Source: Larix kaempferi
Lineage: Eukaryota; Streptophyta; Pinopsida; Pinales; Pinaceae
Reading direction: 5' to 3'
Assembly: GCA_027924585.1 (NCBI GenBank)
Contig: BSBM01000442.1
Location: 4,154,001 to 4,218,000, forward strand
DNA: 64,000 nucleotides
Positions 44,791 through 55,150 of the stretch are shown one piece after another (within the stretch, counting starts at the first letter, position 1; the number at the start of each line of letters is the position of its first letter). The notes under the pieces were generated by a model. The model saw only the letters and a program-made list of their open reading frames with translations, made no database searches and was not told the origin of the DNA. The position numbers were made by a program, and so were the translations under genes.

Positions 44791-45270
44791 CATACAATTC
44801 AAGTGGACAGATCTGGAGAAGGACGCATTTAGAGATATCAAGGCAGCCATAGCCAAGGCTCCTTCCTTGAGGAGCCCAGATATTGATAATGATTTCATCT
44901 TTTATACCTTCGCTTCGAATGACTCTCTCGCAGCTGTACTCACGCAAAAGGTGGAGCTGGGGGACAAATACCCAATTTCATTTATGAGCATTGGTCTGCA
45001 GGGGGCTGAGCTGAACTATCCCGTGGTTGACAAGCATGCATATGCGGTCTTCAAAGCAGTCAAGCAGTTTAGGCCATACATTCTGAATAACAGAACTAAA
45101 GTCATAGTTCCCCACCCAGCTGTTAGATCCCTCTTCGTTCAAAAGGAATTGGGAGAAAGGAGAGGGAACTGGGTCACAGCTCTTCAGCAATATGATTTAG
45201 AATTTAAACCAACCATGATCATCAAAGGACAAGGCCTGTGCAAGTTACTTGCGGGAAACTCGACTGATGA
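44791..45270 (+). other. Native Ty3-type RNase H, catalytically dead
   Basis: In the normal order one finds FIFYTFASNDSLAAVLTQ (TDAS has become TFAS), YPVVDKHAYAVFKAVK (KE has become KH) and VIVPHPAVRSLF (TDH has become VPH). The late KGQGLCKLLAG lacks the N.vADaLSR-type Asp. All four acids are replaced while the fold-defining hydrophobics remain, resembling the tether or connection domains of retroviral RT. Confidence 0.75.
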
Positions 45271-45299
45271 AGAGCAACATTGGAAGAACAAAGCTGAGC

Positions 45300-46600
45300 T
45301 AAATTCGGTTGAAGTATGTCATATCTTCACAACTCCCCAGTCATGGTATAGGGATCTGGTGCACTATTTACAGCAGGGATATCTACCTGAGCACTGGAAC
45401 TCTAAGCAAAGAAGGGCACTCTGTTTGAAATCAGCACCCTATCAAATCATTGATGGGATACTGTTCAGAAAGAATTATGATGGAGTTCTTCTTAGATGCC
45501 TAGTAAAGGAAGATGCAAGTAAAGTTGTTAAGGAATTGCATGATGGCCCCGCAGGTGGACATTATTTAGGAGAGACGATAGCACACAAGATACTGAGAGC
45601 TGGTTATTATTGGCCCACTCTGTTCCGAGACGCCCATACGTATGCACGAAACTGTGATGTATGTCAAAGAAGTGCTGGGAAGTTACCTAAGGCAGCAGGA
45701 CCATTGCAGTTGGTTATCATCTCTGATCCTTTTGAGCAGTGGGGTATAGATGTTATCGGAGAGATAAATCCAAATTCTTCGTTGCAACATCGATACATCC
45801 TGACGGCTACCGACTACTTCACTAGGTGGATGGAGGCTATCCCTTTACGCAAGGTCAATGAAGACGCGGTCATCAGCTTCTTGAAAGAGAACATCATAAC
45901 CAGGTTTGGGGTTCCAATTTCCCTTGTTTTTGATAATGCTACTTATTTTTCGTCTTGCAAGATAAATGAATTTGTTTATGAATGGGGAATTAAGTTGCAT
46001 TATTCAGCGAATTATTACCCTCAAGGGAACGGATTAGCTGAATCCTCAAACAAGAATCTGATTTGAATTCTTAAGAAGACTGTGATAGAAAACCAGAGAA
46101 GTTGGCATGTAGCTCTCCTAAACGCCTTATGGGCAGATAGGGTGACCCCAAAGAACGCTTTAGGTGTTTCCCCTTTCACTCTTGTCTATGGCAAGGAAGC
46201 CATCCTTCCTCCAAACATCTTACTCCCATCCTTACAGTTATCCCAAGCCTCTCGGGGTTCTGGTAGCCAAGCCTTACAATCCAGGATCAATACCCTACTT
46301 CAACTTGAAGAAGCTCGACAGAAAGCTAAAGACTGATTCCATCAACACCAAGACATAGTTAAGAGATGGTTCGACAAGAGGAAGTCCGGTAAAAGAAGTT
46401 TTGAAGTTGGGGACTTAGTCCTTAAATGGGACCATAATCATGAAGGAAAAGGAATGCATACGAAATTTCAACATCTATGGGTAGGCCCGTACCAAATTTT
46501 GGAAAAATTAGGCCCATCCACTTACAAATTGACAAATCTTGAGGGAGAAGAAGTAACCCTTCCTCTCAATGGCCTTGCTCTGAAACAATACTTTGCATAG
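45300..46600 (+). other. Integrase domain
   Basis: HHCC zinc region (HDGPAGGHYLGETIAHKILR, YYWPTLFRDAHTYARNCDVC) and core with GIDVIGEI (Asp), VFDNATYF (Asp) and QGNGLAESSNKNLI (Glu). A TGA interrupts at 46064-46066. After PFTLVYGKEAILP and a second TGA comes a basic C-terminal module, RSFEVGDLVLKW and VGPYQILEKLG. The DDE triad is intact by eye. Confidence 0.88.
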
Positions 46601-47661
46601 TTTCGTTGAGACTTCCTGTACATAAATAAAGTTTTCTTTTATTATTGCCTTAGCCTTTAGTTGCTTTATTTTTCGGCCATTTTGTTTCTTTCATTGTCGT
46701 TTGAACCTTTGCTACAAGTTTTGTTTTCTGAAAGCCCTTTTGGTTGAGTTCCCCGTTGAGGATAAGTCCTTCAAATAAATCTTGCAATCCATGAGTCCGG
46801 AACTATGCTCGAATAAATCCTGTCTGTTGTGCTCTCACTGAAATATTCAAAAGGAAGGAAGCCTACTCTGCTGGTCACACTAATCCTGTTTAACAGCAGA
46901 GACCTATGACCATCTTCATTACTATCTCTGGGCTCCACCCACTCTCACACTTAAAGGCATCCCAAGAAGGTTACCAAAGTTGGACCCATGGAAAGTAGCA
47001 CCTCTCGAGGACATAGGGTATTGAAATGAATCCATGCTGCAAATTTAACAGCCAAAATGGCTAATATTCAAAGGGTCTGTTTTCCAGAGATTCTCGCCTC
47101 AATTAAAGCATGGCTGAGACAAAAACAAAAGACATGTAAAATCAAGAAGGTTGTCCAAAAGGCTCAGCCCAAAATAGGCTCCTCTCCGTCCGTGAGGCTT
47201 GATCAAATCAATAAAATTTCTAACTCACACAAAAGGACATTATGGATTGAGGAGCCTAAATCAAAGATCATGTCCCAAAAGAAAATATCTCTGGAAGGCT
47301 TAAACAGCTAAGCTGTCCAAAGTACAAACGTCCAAAAGGATGCAAGCAGCATGGGAATGAGGAACAAGAGCAATAATGTCCATGAGAAAGTGTTGCAAAT
47401 CCTGTGGAGTCCGGCAGTAGTAACCATCTGAAGGATGACCCTCCTATAATGAATCTCATATGTTGGCCCTTTGAGAGTGGTGAAGATGTCTCGGTCAAAG
47501 CTCCCCTTTCCCCAATGGCTAGCAGGTAAAGTGCCTTCTTCCCCTCACATGAATTTAAAATGCTCAGCTGAGTATTGCACCTAAGATGGATGTCTTGGAT
47601 GAGGTTTCAGACCATGAAGAGGAATTTTTTCAGAGATCTGTGTTCACCAGCGACTCGCCAT
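46601..47661 (+). other. 3' untranslated part of the giant-LTR element
   Basis: There is no gene-like feature; an 84-codon basic frame at 47057-47311 is unsupported. Notably, the bases directly before the LTR (GCGACTCGCCAT) are not a polypurine tract. The nearest purine run is GAAGAGGAA near 47618-47626, about 35 bp away. Confidence 0.6.
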
Positions 47662-47804
47662 TGTTGTTGCAGCAACATCCCCCCCAAAATTTTGTACATA
47701 TTGGGGCCCCTCCTTTCATTTTTTGTAAAAAGGCAGCCTTAAGAAGCCATCCTCAGCTGTTAACATTGTTTTTCAACAGAAAATCTTGCCATGAATCACT
47801 CCAA

Positions 47805-48900
47805 GTCTGCCAGAAAATCTTGTTTCTCAACAAATTTTTTTTCATGAAGTCTTCCTAGAAATCGCGGAACGATTTGATAAAGCCTCGCAGTGGCAGAAGC
47901 CTTTTGTTTAAACATCTCGGGAAGGACTTAGAAAATTTCTAAAAAAGTCACGGAACTTAAGAAGGAAGCTCTGCAGAATCATTCAACTTTTGCTCCTGAA
48001 ACAGCGGGAGTTAATCGCGTAAACCTTCCGAAAAAAGACTTAGAAACTTTCGTCTGAAAGCCGCGGAAGCCATTGGACAATTCTTTCCGAAACGACGGAG
48101 CTATTCGTCAAAACCTTCCGCAGCTACGGAGGGATTCGGGTTTTCTTCCCGAAACGGTGGAAGCCATTTAGCATAAGCTTTCCGAAAAGGACTTAGATTT
48201 TTTGAAAGTTTGTGAAACGCGCCAAGGAAACTCCACGGAACCATTCAGCTTTGTCTCCTGAAATTGAGGAGTCTTTCGGGCTATCCTCCCGCGGTGGCGG
48301 AAGCCATTCACATAAGCCTCTCAGAAAAAGTCTTCGAAATTATTATGGGGAAGTTGCGGAAGCACTCGAGTTTTCCTCCCGAAACGACGGGCGCCATTCG
48401 CCAAATCTCCTCAAAACTTTGAAAAGAACTTAGAATTTTTCTTTGAAATTTGCGGAATCCTTTGAACATTTCCACCCAAAACTTGCGGAAGCTATCCGTC
48501 AAATCCTTCCGCAACTGTGGAAACCTTCGCATTTTCATCCCGAAGCCTCTCCGAGAGAACTTTGCGGAACCATTCGGGTTTTCCTTCTGTGATTGCAGAA
48601 GCCTTTTGCGGGATCCTTCACCATATCTTTTCGAAGCCGAGCGAGGACTTGAAAACTTTTGAAAGTTGCCCACCGAGAGAATTCGCTCATTCCTCCCGAA
48701 ACAGCGAAAGCTTCCACGTTATCCTTCCGAAAGATTTGAGCTTTGCGAAACGTTTAGATTTCCCTTCCGCGTCGCTGAAGCCTTTTGCAGGAGCCATTCG
48801 CCATTGTCCCCCGAAACGGCGGAAGATTTCGCCATGTCTTCCCGCAATGGCAGAGGGAATTCACAAGTCGGTCCCGCGGGTGGCGGTCACACATGCAAAC
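47805..48900. repeat. CTTCCG/CGGAAG-rich degenerate array in the 3' LTR
   Basis: Counterpart of 33860-34930 with scattered point differences, several of them transitions at CG sites as expected of methylated repeats. Short open frames on both strands follow from the repeat. Confidence 0.65.
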
Positions 48901-48993
48901 TGAGACGGCTTGATATGACGCCGAAGTACCAGTATTAAAGCCACATTTTAATGCGCCACCAACCGTATTAAGACCTCGCACGTGCCCCGTCCA

Positions 48994-49003
48994 TTTAAAT
49001 AAA
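48994..49003 (+). promoter_or_regulatory. TATA-like box of the LTR-borne gene, 3' LTR
   Basis: Counterpart of 35049-35058. In the 3' LTR it would let the passenger gene be transcribed without the rest of the element. Confidence 0.4.
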
Positions 49004-49136
49004 CGGTGGGGGGATCGAGCCAAACACGTTGTTATTTTTCGATTGGAAAATCTGTTGGACGCCGCGCAACCGCTCCAGCTCAACTCGCTTGTCCATGTAC
49101 TCGTCCACCTCATTCGGCTATCTTCGTCATTGCCAG

Positions 49137-49929
49137 GTAGGATTCTAACCGTCAAGTTTTGTCTTCCACGCGTTAGATCACCTTTGGGTGTTCTTTTTTT
49201 TCAAAGACGATAGGAATTGGTTGGATTTTGATAGGCAAAATGCCCGTCATGGGCTATTTTGCCGGTCAAACAGTTTAAATTTCATTTTTCCATCATATAA
49301 AACAGAGGAATTGTAAAACATTTGCATAGTGGGTAAAGACCGTCAATTTGGATGGATAGATTGTTTCCAAAATTCCTCCCGGGGCCGCGTACTTCGTTAT
49401 TTTAAAACCATCGAAGCCCCATGGACTTTTCATGTCCCCAGCCGAAAGAGAAAGCTTTAGCCACCCAGGTTTTTTCATAAACCTTAGTCCCGGACAACCG
49501 CTACCCCGTTTAAATCCTAAGCATGGCCATAGAAATTCACGTCATAATGCAATAAATAAACCCTGGCGGCCGACCGAGCCCCTCGCCTGTTCATCAGCGC
49601 GGAGAGCCATCTCTGGCTTAGTTTTTTATCAACCCCTGCTAACCGGCCATCCACCTTTTAACTAGAATGAAGCACACCTTCTCCCCTGGCAGCTGGGCCG
49701 AGAGCAAGTTGCTTCCGCAACACACCTATCCTTTCGAGAGCATTTCGAACCTTGTCCCTTTAAAGAATTATAATGTTTAAATTTAGATTGGAGTGGTGTA
49801 TTTGCTTCCTAAAATGCAGCTTCACATTTTGGTTTTATCTCATTCACATATTAAAACGATGATGATCTTTGTTAAAATATCACAGTATGTTGCTCAATTT
49901 CATAATGACTTGTATGTGGGTGCTATCAG
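49137..49929 (+). other. Proposed 5' leader intron of the LTR-borne gene, 3' LTR
   Basis: Same 793-bp length and the same GT/AG borders as the 5' LTR copy; the acceptor is 12 bases before the ATG at 49942. Confidence 0.45.
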
Positions 49930-49941
49930 GGATAAGTCAAA

Positions 49942-52900
49942 ATGCCAAAAGGTGGTAAGAAGAAGGCTAAAATGACAGAAAAGAAGCCTACGCCACTTAA
50001 AACTGAGACCACACTCCAGGATACTAGGTGCACCACCGGTGTTCCTCCAGAAATCCGCTGGGGTGACATTTACAGAATGATCCGAGACCAGGATATCTCA
50101 GACATGTTGCTAGAAGAGGGGCAGATTTATCTCAATATCAAAGCCTCAGGCATAACTAGAGCTGCTACCCGCCCTGAACTATTCCCCTGTGCTGAAGTAA
50201 TCAGATGGATACTCCAACATGCCGATGCGGAGTCAAGGGTGATAAATGACAGCAGGAAAGTAGCCATTGCCTCATTCCACCCAGCATACATTGCCGCAGC
50301 CTATAAATTTCCCCGCTCCCAGCAAGCTCTCACTGATGAATGGTTGGGAAAAATGAACAACGTTGAGATGGCCAAAAAGATACTAGTCGTAGGAAAGCAT
50401 TTGAGAAAGAAAGGAAATGACGAATATGACGTACAGAATCTGAGACCTCCTTTCAGATTGATCGCCTTGATGCTGTGCAGAATCTTCGGCATGCCCGATG
50501 GCACCATGTATAAGATTTAGTGGGTCCCTATCATCCACTTCATGGCATTTAAAGGAACTGTGTTTGACTGGGCCACTCTCCTATCAGATAGTTTGGCCTC
50601 AATGATAGTTGCTGCTAGAGAAGGACTAGCCTTGAAGAAGGCTGAATTTTTCATGTCCTCATATCTGATTGATTGTATTTTGGCCAAGGTGGACTTCCCC
50701 AAATTGGGCTGCACATGGGATAAGGCCACCACCCCGGTTTATACCGCTTTCAGGATGATGTGGGCCCAGAATTACAAACCTAGCTACAAACTCATCTGTG
50801 AGGGGTTCATCATGCCCCTTTATGAGAATATATTCAAGGAGGAGCCCAACTGCCTGTCAGAGAACGCTGTGGAAGTCCTTGAGAATTACAGGGATTTTTA
50901 CTTTTCAGAGCAAGGCACCTACCTCAGAATTTTTGGAGGGACTAAAGCTCCATACATTTTGCCGCAGTATGCCATAGATTATGTGGTCCTTAAGGAAGCA
51001 GTAAGACAAATCTTCCTGGATGGAATTGGAGCAATGCTCCACAAACAGCATAAGGCTTCCTTTCCCCCTCTACCTTTCTGCATAGGTGCTTAAAAGTTCT
51101 CGGGGGTTGCCTCAGCCAAAGAGTTCGTTCAGGAGCTGAAAGCCTTCCACTTCGGTGATGTGATCTTCCACAGGAATGACAGGAAGGGAAAAGTGGCCGA
51201 GCACTGTAAGGAAATCTATGCTCATTTTGAGTACTCTCACTACCCCGATGCCTAGGAAGAGGCATTCAGAGGCATCAGCAACATGGCTGAGCTGCGGATC
51301 TGTCGCTAAGGCACTGGAGCAAGCTCTAGCTCAACCAAGGTCCAAAGGACCAGCCAGCAGAAGGAGAAAGAAGCTGATGATGCCCGAGCTCAGGAACAGC
51401 TCAGATTAAGAGAGGAAGCAAGGTTACTCCAGGAGGATGAGGAAGCCAGGTTACTCCAGGAGGCTGAAGAAGCCAGGTTGCAGGAAGAAGCTGAAGTGGC
51501 AAGAATGCACCAAGAAGCCGAAAGTGAGAGGCATCAGAAAGGAGATGAAGGTCAGCCACAAGTTGAAGGAGGGGAAGGAGGACAGGAAGCTGAACGGAAA
51601 GCGGAAGAAGAGCTGAAAGCAGGGGAAGATGCCCAAGAAAGTGGGTCCAGTGTCCAAGACATGGAAATAGATGCACCTCAAGCAGGTGGCTCTGGCACCC
51701 AAAATGTGGGAGCATATCTAGCTCAGGGAGTCCGGACCCCACCAGCTAAAGAAGAAATAGACATTATGGACCTCCCAATTGTCTTGTACACTCCATCGGG
51801 AAAACATACGGTGTCCAGGTGGAATGAATTTGTCTATGATAAGAAAAGGAAAGCAATGGTCCTCAAATCGAAAGAGAGGATCAAAAGTCTCTTCCAGGAG
51901 GACATCATTACCCACCGGGAGGTCACTGTAATGCGAAATACAGATAAAGATCCCTTTGCTATGGCATCCGTAGTTGTAGAAACAACAAAAGCATCACTGG
52001 ACAATGTAGGTGTTATAGTCAGAGAAAATGAATTGACAAAAAAGAGAGCTCGTACGCTACAACAGACTGTGGCTAATGAGCAAGCCTACAGAGATCTTGT
52101 GGTTAACAAGTATAATTGCCTGTACGCCGAGCATAAAGAGCTGTAAGACAAATATAATCGGTTAGAGGAAGAGAAGGAGCAGCTATCAGTCCTGATGATG
52201 ATTGAAGAAGCAGAAAAGAATGATGCAGTAGCCAGAGTGTCCCAGCTTGAAACAGACAAGCGGGCATTAGCTGAGCAATTAGAGCAAGCTGAGAGTAGAA
52301 CGATGGATATATCTCCCTTCCATGAGCTATCCTGCAGCATCCTGAAGCAAATGCATGACACTCAGGAGCTAATCACTAATGAAGTTTGCAAGCTCAAGGA
52401 CATGGTGGTCAGGTTAAAAGAAATTATTGCGGAGGCCCATAGGCTCAAAGCCAAGCATACCCATGTCAAGGAAAATATCCTGAGCCAGATAGAATGGAAA
52501 GAAGGAAAGGGGGATTTCCCCACACATCTCCCATTCAAATCTGTGGAGGGTTTTAATGAAGATGTGGCCCTTTTGGACTTCTGCAGAAACTGTGGCAGTA
52601 AGCTAATAGCCAGTGTGCAAGGGACAAGGGATAGGATCAACGGTTTGTATCAAAGGATCCAGGGAGTGTGTGATAGGTGCAAATTGAATTTCCCGCAATC
52701 TCTCAATTACTTCCCGGATAAAGAACAACGCTTGGCTGAACTAAAGGAAGAACTAGGCATCCAAACTGAATATGTTAAGAAAATTGATGTCCTAGCAATT
52801 GACGACCTCCAACATTATATTGGAATGTCATCAGTCCACAGCCACTTGCTTAAAGAAGTGCATCAAGCTGCAGTAACGGAAGTTCAAGGCATCAGAGCAG

Positions 52901-53265
52901 AGCTTAGAAAAAATGTGACTTCACGGAAAATCCTGTTCCCTGCTCCCGCAAACATAGTCATAAGGGACACGGGTATATGGTATAGTTACATAGCGGAGGA
53001 GGAGAAGAAAGCAGCAGCAATAGCAAAAGCAACAACAAATCCAGAATCTTCTCTCCTAGTAGCCATTCCAGCAGCAACAGTGAGCTCGGTTCCCTCTTCC
53101 CCAGCAGTGGCAGATATTCCAGCCAGTTCGATTCCTTCTTCCCAAGCTGCAGTAGCAGTTCCAGTGAGCTTGAGTGCCTCTCTTCAGGCACCATCGGCAT
53201 CAGCAGCAGCAACAACAGTTGAATATAGTGCTGCTCCTCCAACTGAAACACACGCACAAGAATGA
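49942..53265 (+). pseudogene. LTR-borne long reading frame, 3' LTR copy
   Basis: A single uninterrupted frame of 1,107 codons apart from five in-frame stops (50518-50520, 51091-51093, 51253-51255, 51307-51309, 52144-52146). None coincides with a stop of the 5' LTR copy; each is a sense codon there. Residues 1-11 are basic. About 30-380 form the helical domain. About 475-530 are EEARLLQE-type coiled coil. About 540-600 are Gly/Glu/Gln-rich. About 690-900 are coiled coil, followed by CRNCGSK and, 25 residues on, CDRC. The last 100 residues are Ala/Ser/Thr/Pro-rich and end HAQE. The intact frame at insertion and the absence of frameshifts argue for past selection on a protein. Function unknown. 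Confidence 0.8.
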
Positions 53266-53476
53266 CAGCACTAATATTAGAACATTATTTCTGTTATTTT
53301 TGTATTTGGCTCTCAGATGTGTAAAGCGTAGAAGCTATGGGACAACTGTCCCTATTTTCTTTTAAATAATTTCTGTAAAAGAAAGGGAATCACATTTTTG
53401 TATGTTATAGGAGAGAATTTTCTGTAGATGACAAGTGGAAAAGGCCAGGTGGCAGCCCAAAGGGCATTTTTGTAAT

Positions 53477-53484
53477 TATAAATA
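53477..53484 (+). promoter_or_regulatory. Second TATA box, 3' LTR
   Basis: Identical counterpart of 39520-39527; the surrounding 60 bp are also nearly unchanged. Confidence 0.5.
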
Positions 53485-53583
53485 GAAGCTAGGAAGAATA
53501 TGAAGAGGACTTTTTTGCAGGGAATCATTTTTTAAAACCTGTACGAGCTATCTTATATTGGTTCTATGAAAATCGAGTTTTCT

Positions 53584-53589
53584 AATAAA
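53584..53589 (+). terminator. Polyadenylation signal AATAAA, 3' LTR
   Basis: Counterpart of 39627-39632, unchanged. Confidence 0.45.
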
Positions 53590-54429
53590 AGCCTGGAGAT
53601 GGACGTTTTGCATGGGAACGAAAGATGGATGTTCGTTGGACTATTCTAGTGACTTCCATACTGTAATGTGAGATCTTTCTTGTTATCTGAACTATTTCTT
53701 TGCAACAAATGATTTTGCTTCTTGTTGTGCAAACGATTTCTCCGTTTCATGAGCAGTGAATGTGTTTTATATTAAATCAGAAGCTATCTTCTGATATCTT
53801 TATCTTTGCTGTAGCTTTCTCTTTCTGATTTAATGGCTATCCATTTTTTCTTTAAGATAACTCCTATAGCTCATTGTTCATGCCTTTAAATTTGCTCCTT
53901 GCAGGGATCATTAGATTTCTTTCAGTTTGTTTTACACTTAGATCTGTTTCTTTTATTCTTTCCATCTAGATTAGATAGTTTTGCTTCTTTCTTTGATGAG
54001 TAATGAAATGTGTCATTTACAATGAGAAGCTATCTTCTGAGATCTTTTATCTGGCTGTAGTTTTATCTTTAAGATTCAATGGCTGTCTATTCTTTCTTTA
54101 AGGATAACTCTTACAACTCATTGCTCACACTTTAAATACATCCCTTGCAGGGATAGGTAGATTTACTTCATTTTTAGACTTAGATCTGTTTTAGTTTTTC
54201 ATTCAGATCAAATATAAATTAGGCACTTGCATCTCATTAAAAAACATAAAATCTAAAGAAAGGTGGATCGGGCCATAACCGGTACAATCGGAATTAAAAT
54301 CCAAACCCATGGTTGCCAGAACCGCTAACCGGATGGATTCCCTATACCAAACGGTAGATAATCTAATTGGGATTATCTATCGGGGAGAATCCCTTTTTGA
54401 TTGATGCTACAATATCCGAGGTATCAACA

Positions 54430-55150
54430 CTCTGATGAGTCATCAGCTAACAACTTCAAGTCGGAACCCATGAGAGTGGCCATGGTTGTACATTCTAACA
54501 TATCAAATCTTCTCAATATTTCCACAACATACTTTCCCTGGTTGAGAAAGATTCCTTCTGGGCCATTCCATACTTCCATACCTAGGAAGTAATGCATCAA
54601 TCCGAGATCTTTCATCTCAAATTCTATAGCTAGCTTCTTCTTGCTTTCCATGATTTGTTTCTCATTCCTTGTCAGAAAGAGATCATCCACATACAATAAT
54701 AGTATCATCCATAACCTTAAGGTAAAGGTTAGGATCAACTTTACTTCTGGTAAAGCCCAAGCTTGTCAAGAAATTGTCAATTCTCCCTCTATGACTGAAC
54801 ATCATTCACACTTTGCATTCAGTGATCTTTTGCATATCTATCTGTGGCATCTCTCGTCAGATGGGTCTACTGATATGATCCTCAAGATCATCCGAACTCT
54901 GTGGTGAGTTCCTTCTTGCATCCATCTAAGAGAAGAATGCCATCTGTATAAAGACACCATCTTCAACCTTGTAGCAAAGGTTGAAATTTGCATCACCCAT
55001 GGTGATCATTAAGCTCATCAAATGACTATTGATCTTGGGTACCCGTATAGAGCTTTCTTCAATTGAATCCTGGGAGTTTTATAGATTCGCATTTCTTCTT
55101 CAATTACATCATTAAGAGAATTGTCTTAACTAGCCACTTGGAGCAAACAT
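54430..55150 (-). pseudogene. Copia-B reverse transcriptase, upstream part
   Basis: The frame 54738-54430 contains LLYVDDLFLT (catalytic YVDD), MKDLGLMHYFLGMEVW, LNQGKYVVEILRRFDM and a tail that joins the 33716 side in gene order. Further upstream, across stops, the RT opening is recognisable near 55050-55140 (FLNG-like, EEEM, KKALYGY). It was broken by the insertion and decayed by stops. Confidence 0.85.

Larger units (their letters stand above)
42131..46600 (+). pseudogene. Pol polyprotein of the giant-LTR element
   Basis: One frame of about 1,490 codons, minus-one relative to gag, open from just after 42130 to the stop TAG at 46598-46600. In-frame stops lie at 43397-43399, 44147-44149, 46064-46066 and 46334-46336. 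Domains in order are retropepsin, extra RNase H, RT, native RNase H, integrase and a C-terminal VGPYQILEKLGPSTYKL segment of the GPY/F type. No chromodomain follows. The lack of frameshifts and only four stops make it the best preserved pol in the window. Confidence 0.9.
33717..54429 (+). mobile_element. Giant-LTR Ty3/gypsy (Tat-like) retrotransposon with an LTR-borne gene
   Basis: The element is 20,713 bp: LTRs 33717-40472 and 47662-54429, interior 40473-47661. It is flanked by the perfect target duplication CTCTG (33712-33716, 54430-54434). The LTRs start TGTTGTTGCAGCAACA and end ATCAACA. Pol order is protease, extra RNase H, RT, degenerate native RNase H, integrase without chromodomain, which points to the Tat group of Ty3/gypsy. 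The LTRs differ by about 3% in a 420-bp sample compared by eye, less than the host Copia-B LTRs (about 5%), consistent with the nesting order. All coding parts carry stops. Confidence 0.95.
47662..54429 (+). repeat. 3' LTR of the giant-LTR element (6,768 bp)
   Basis: Full partner of 33717-40472 with every sub-feature at the corresponding place. Indels are few and small; the long reading frame is in one frame throughout. Confidence 0.95.

Noticed and set aside
42131-46600. Integrated pararetrovirus (caulimovirid) sequence
   Set aside because: Integrase, true LTRs and a target duplication are present, which such viruses lack.
47057-47311. An 84-codon basic protein after pol
   Set aside because: No homology or start context, and it lies in the untranslated region of a decayed element.
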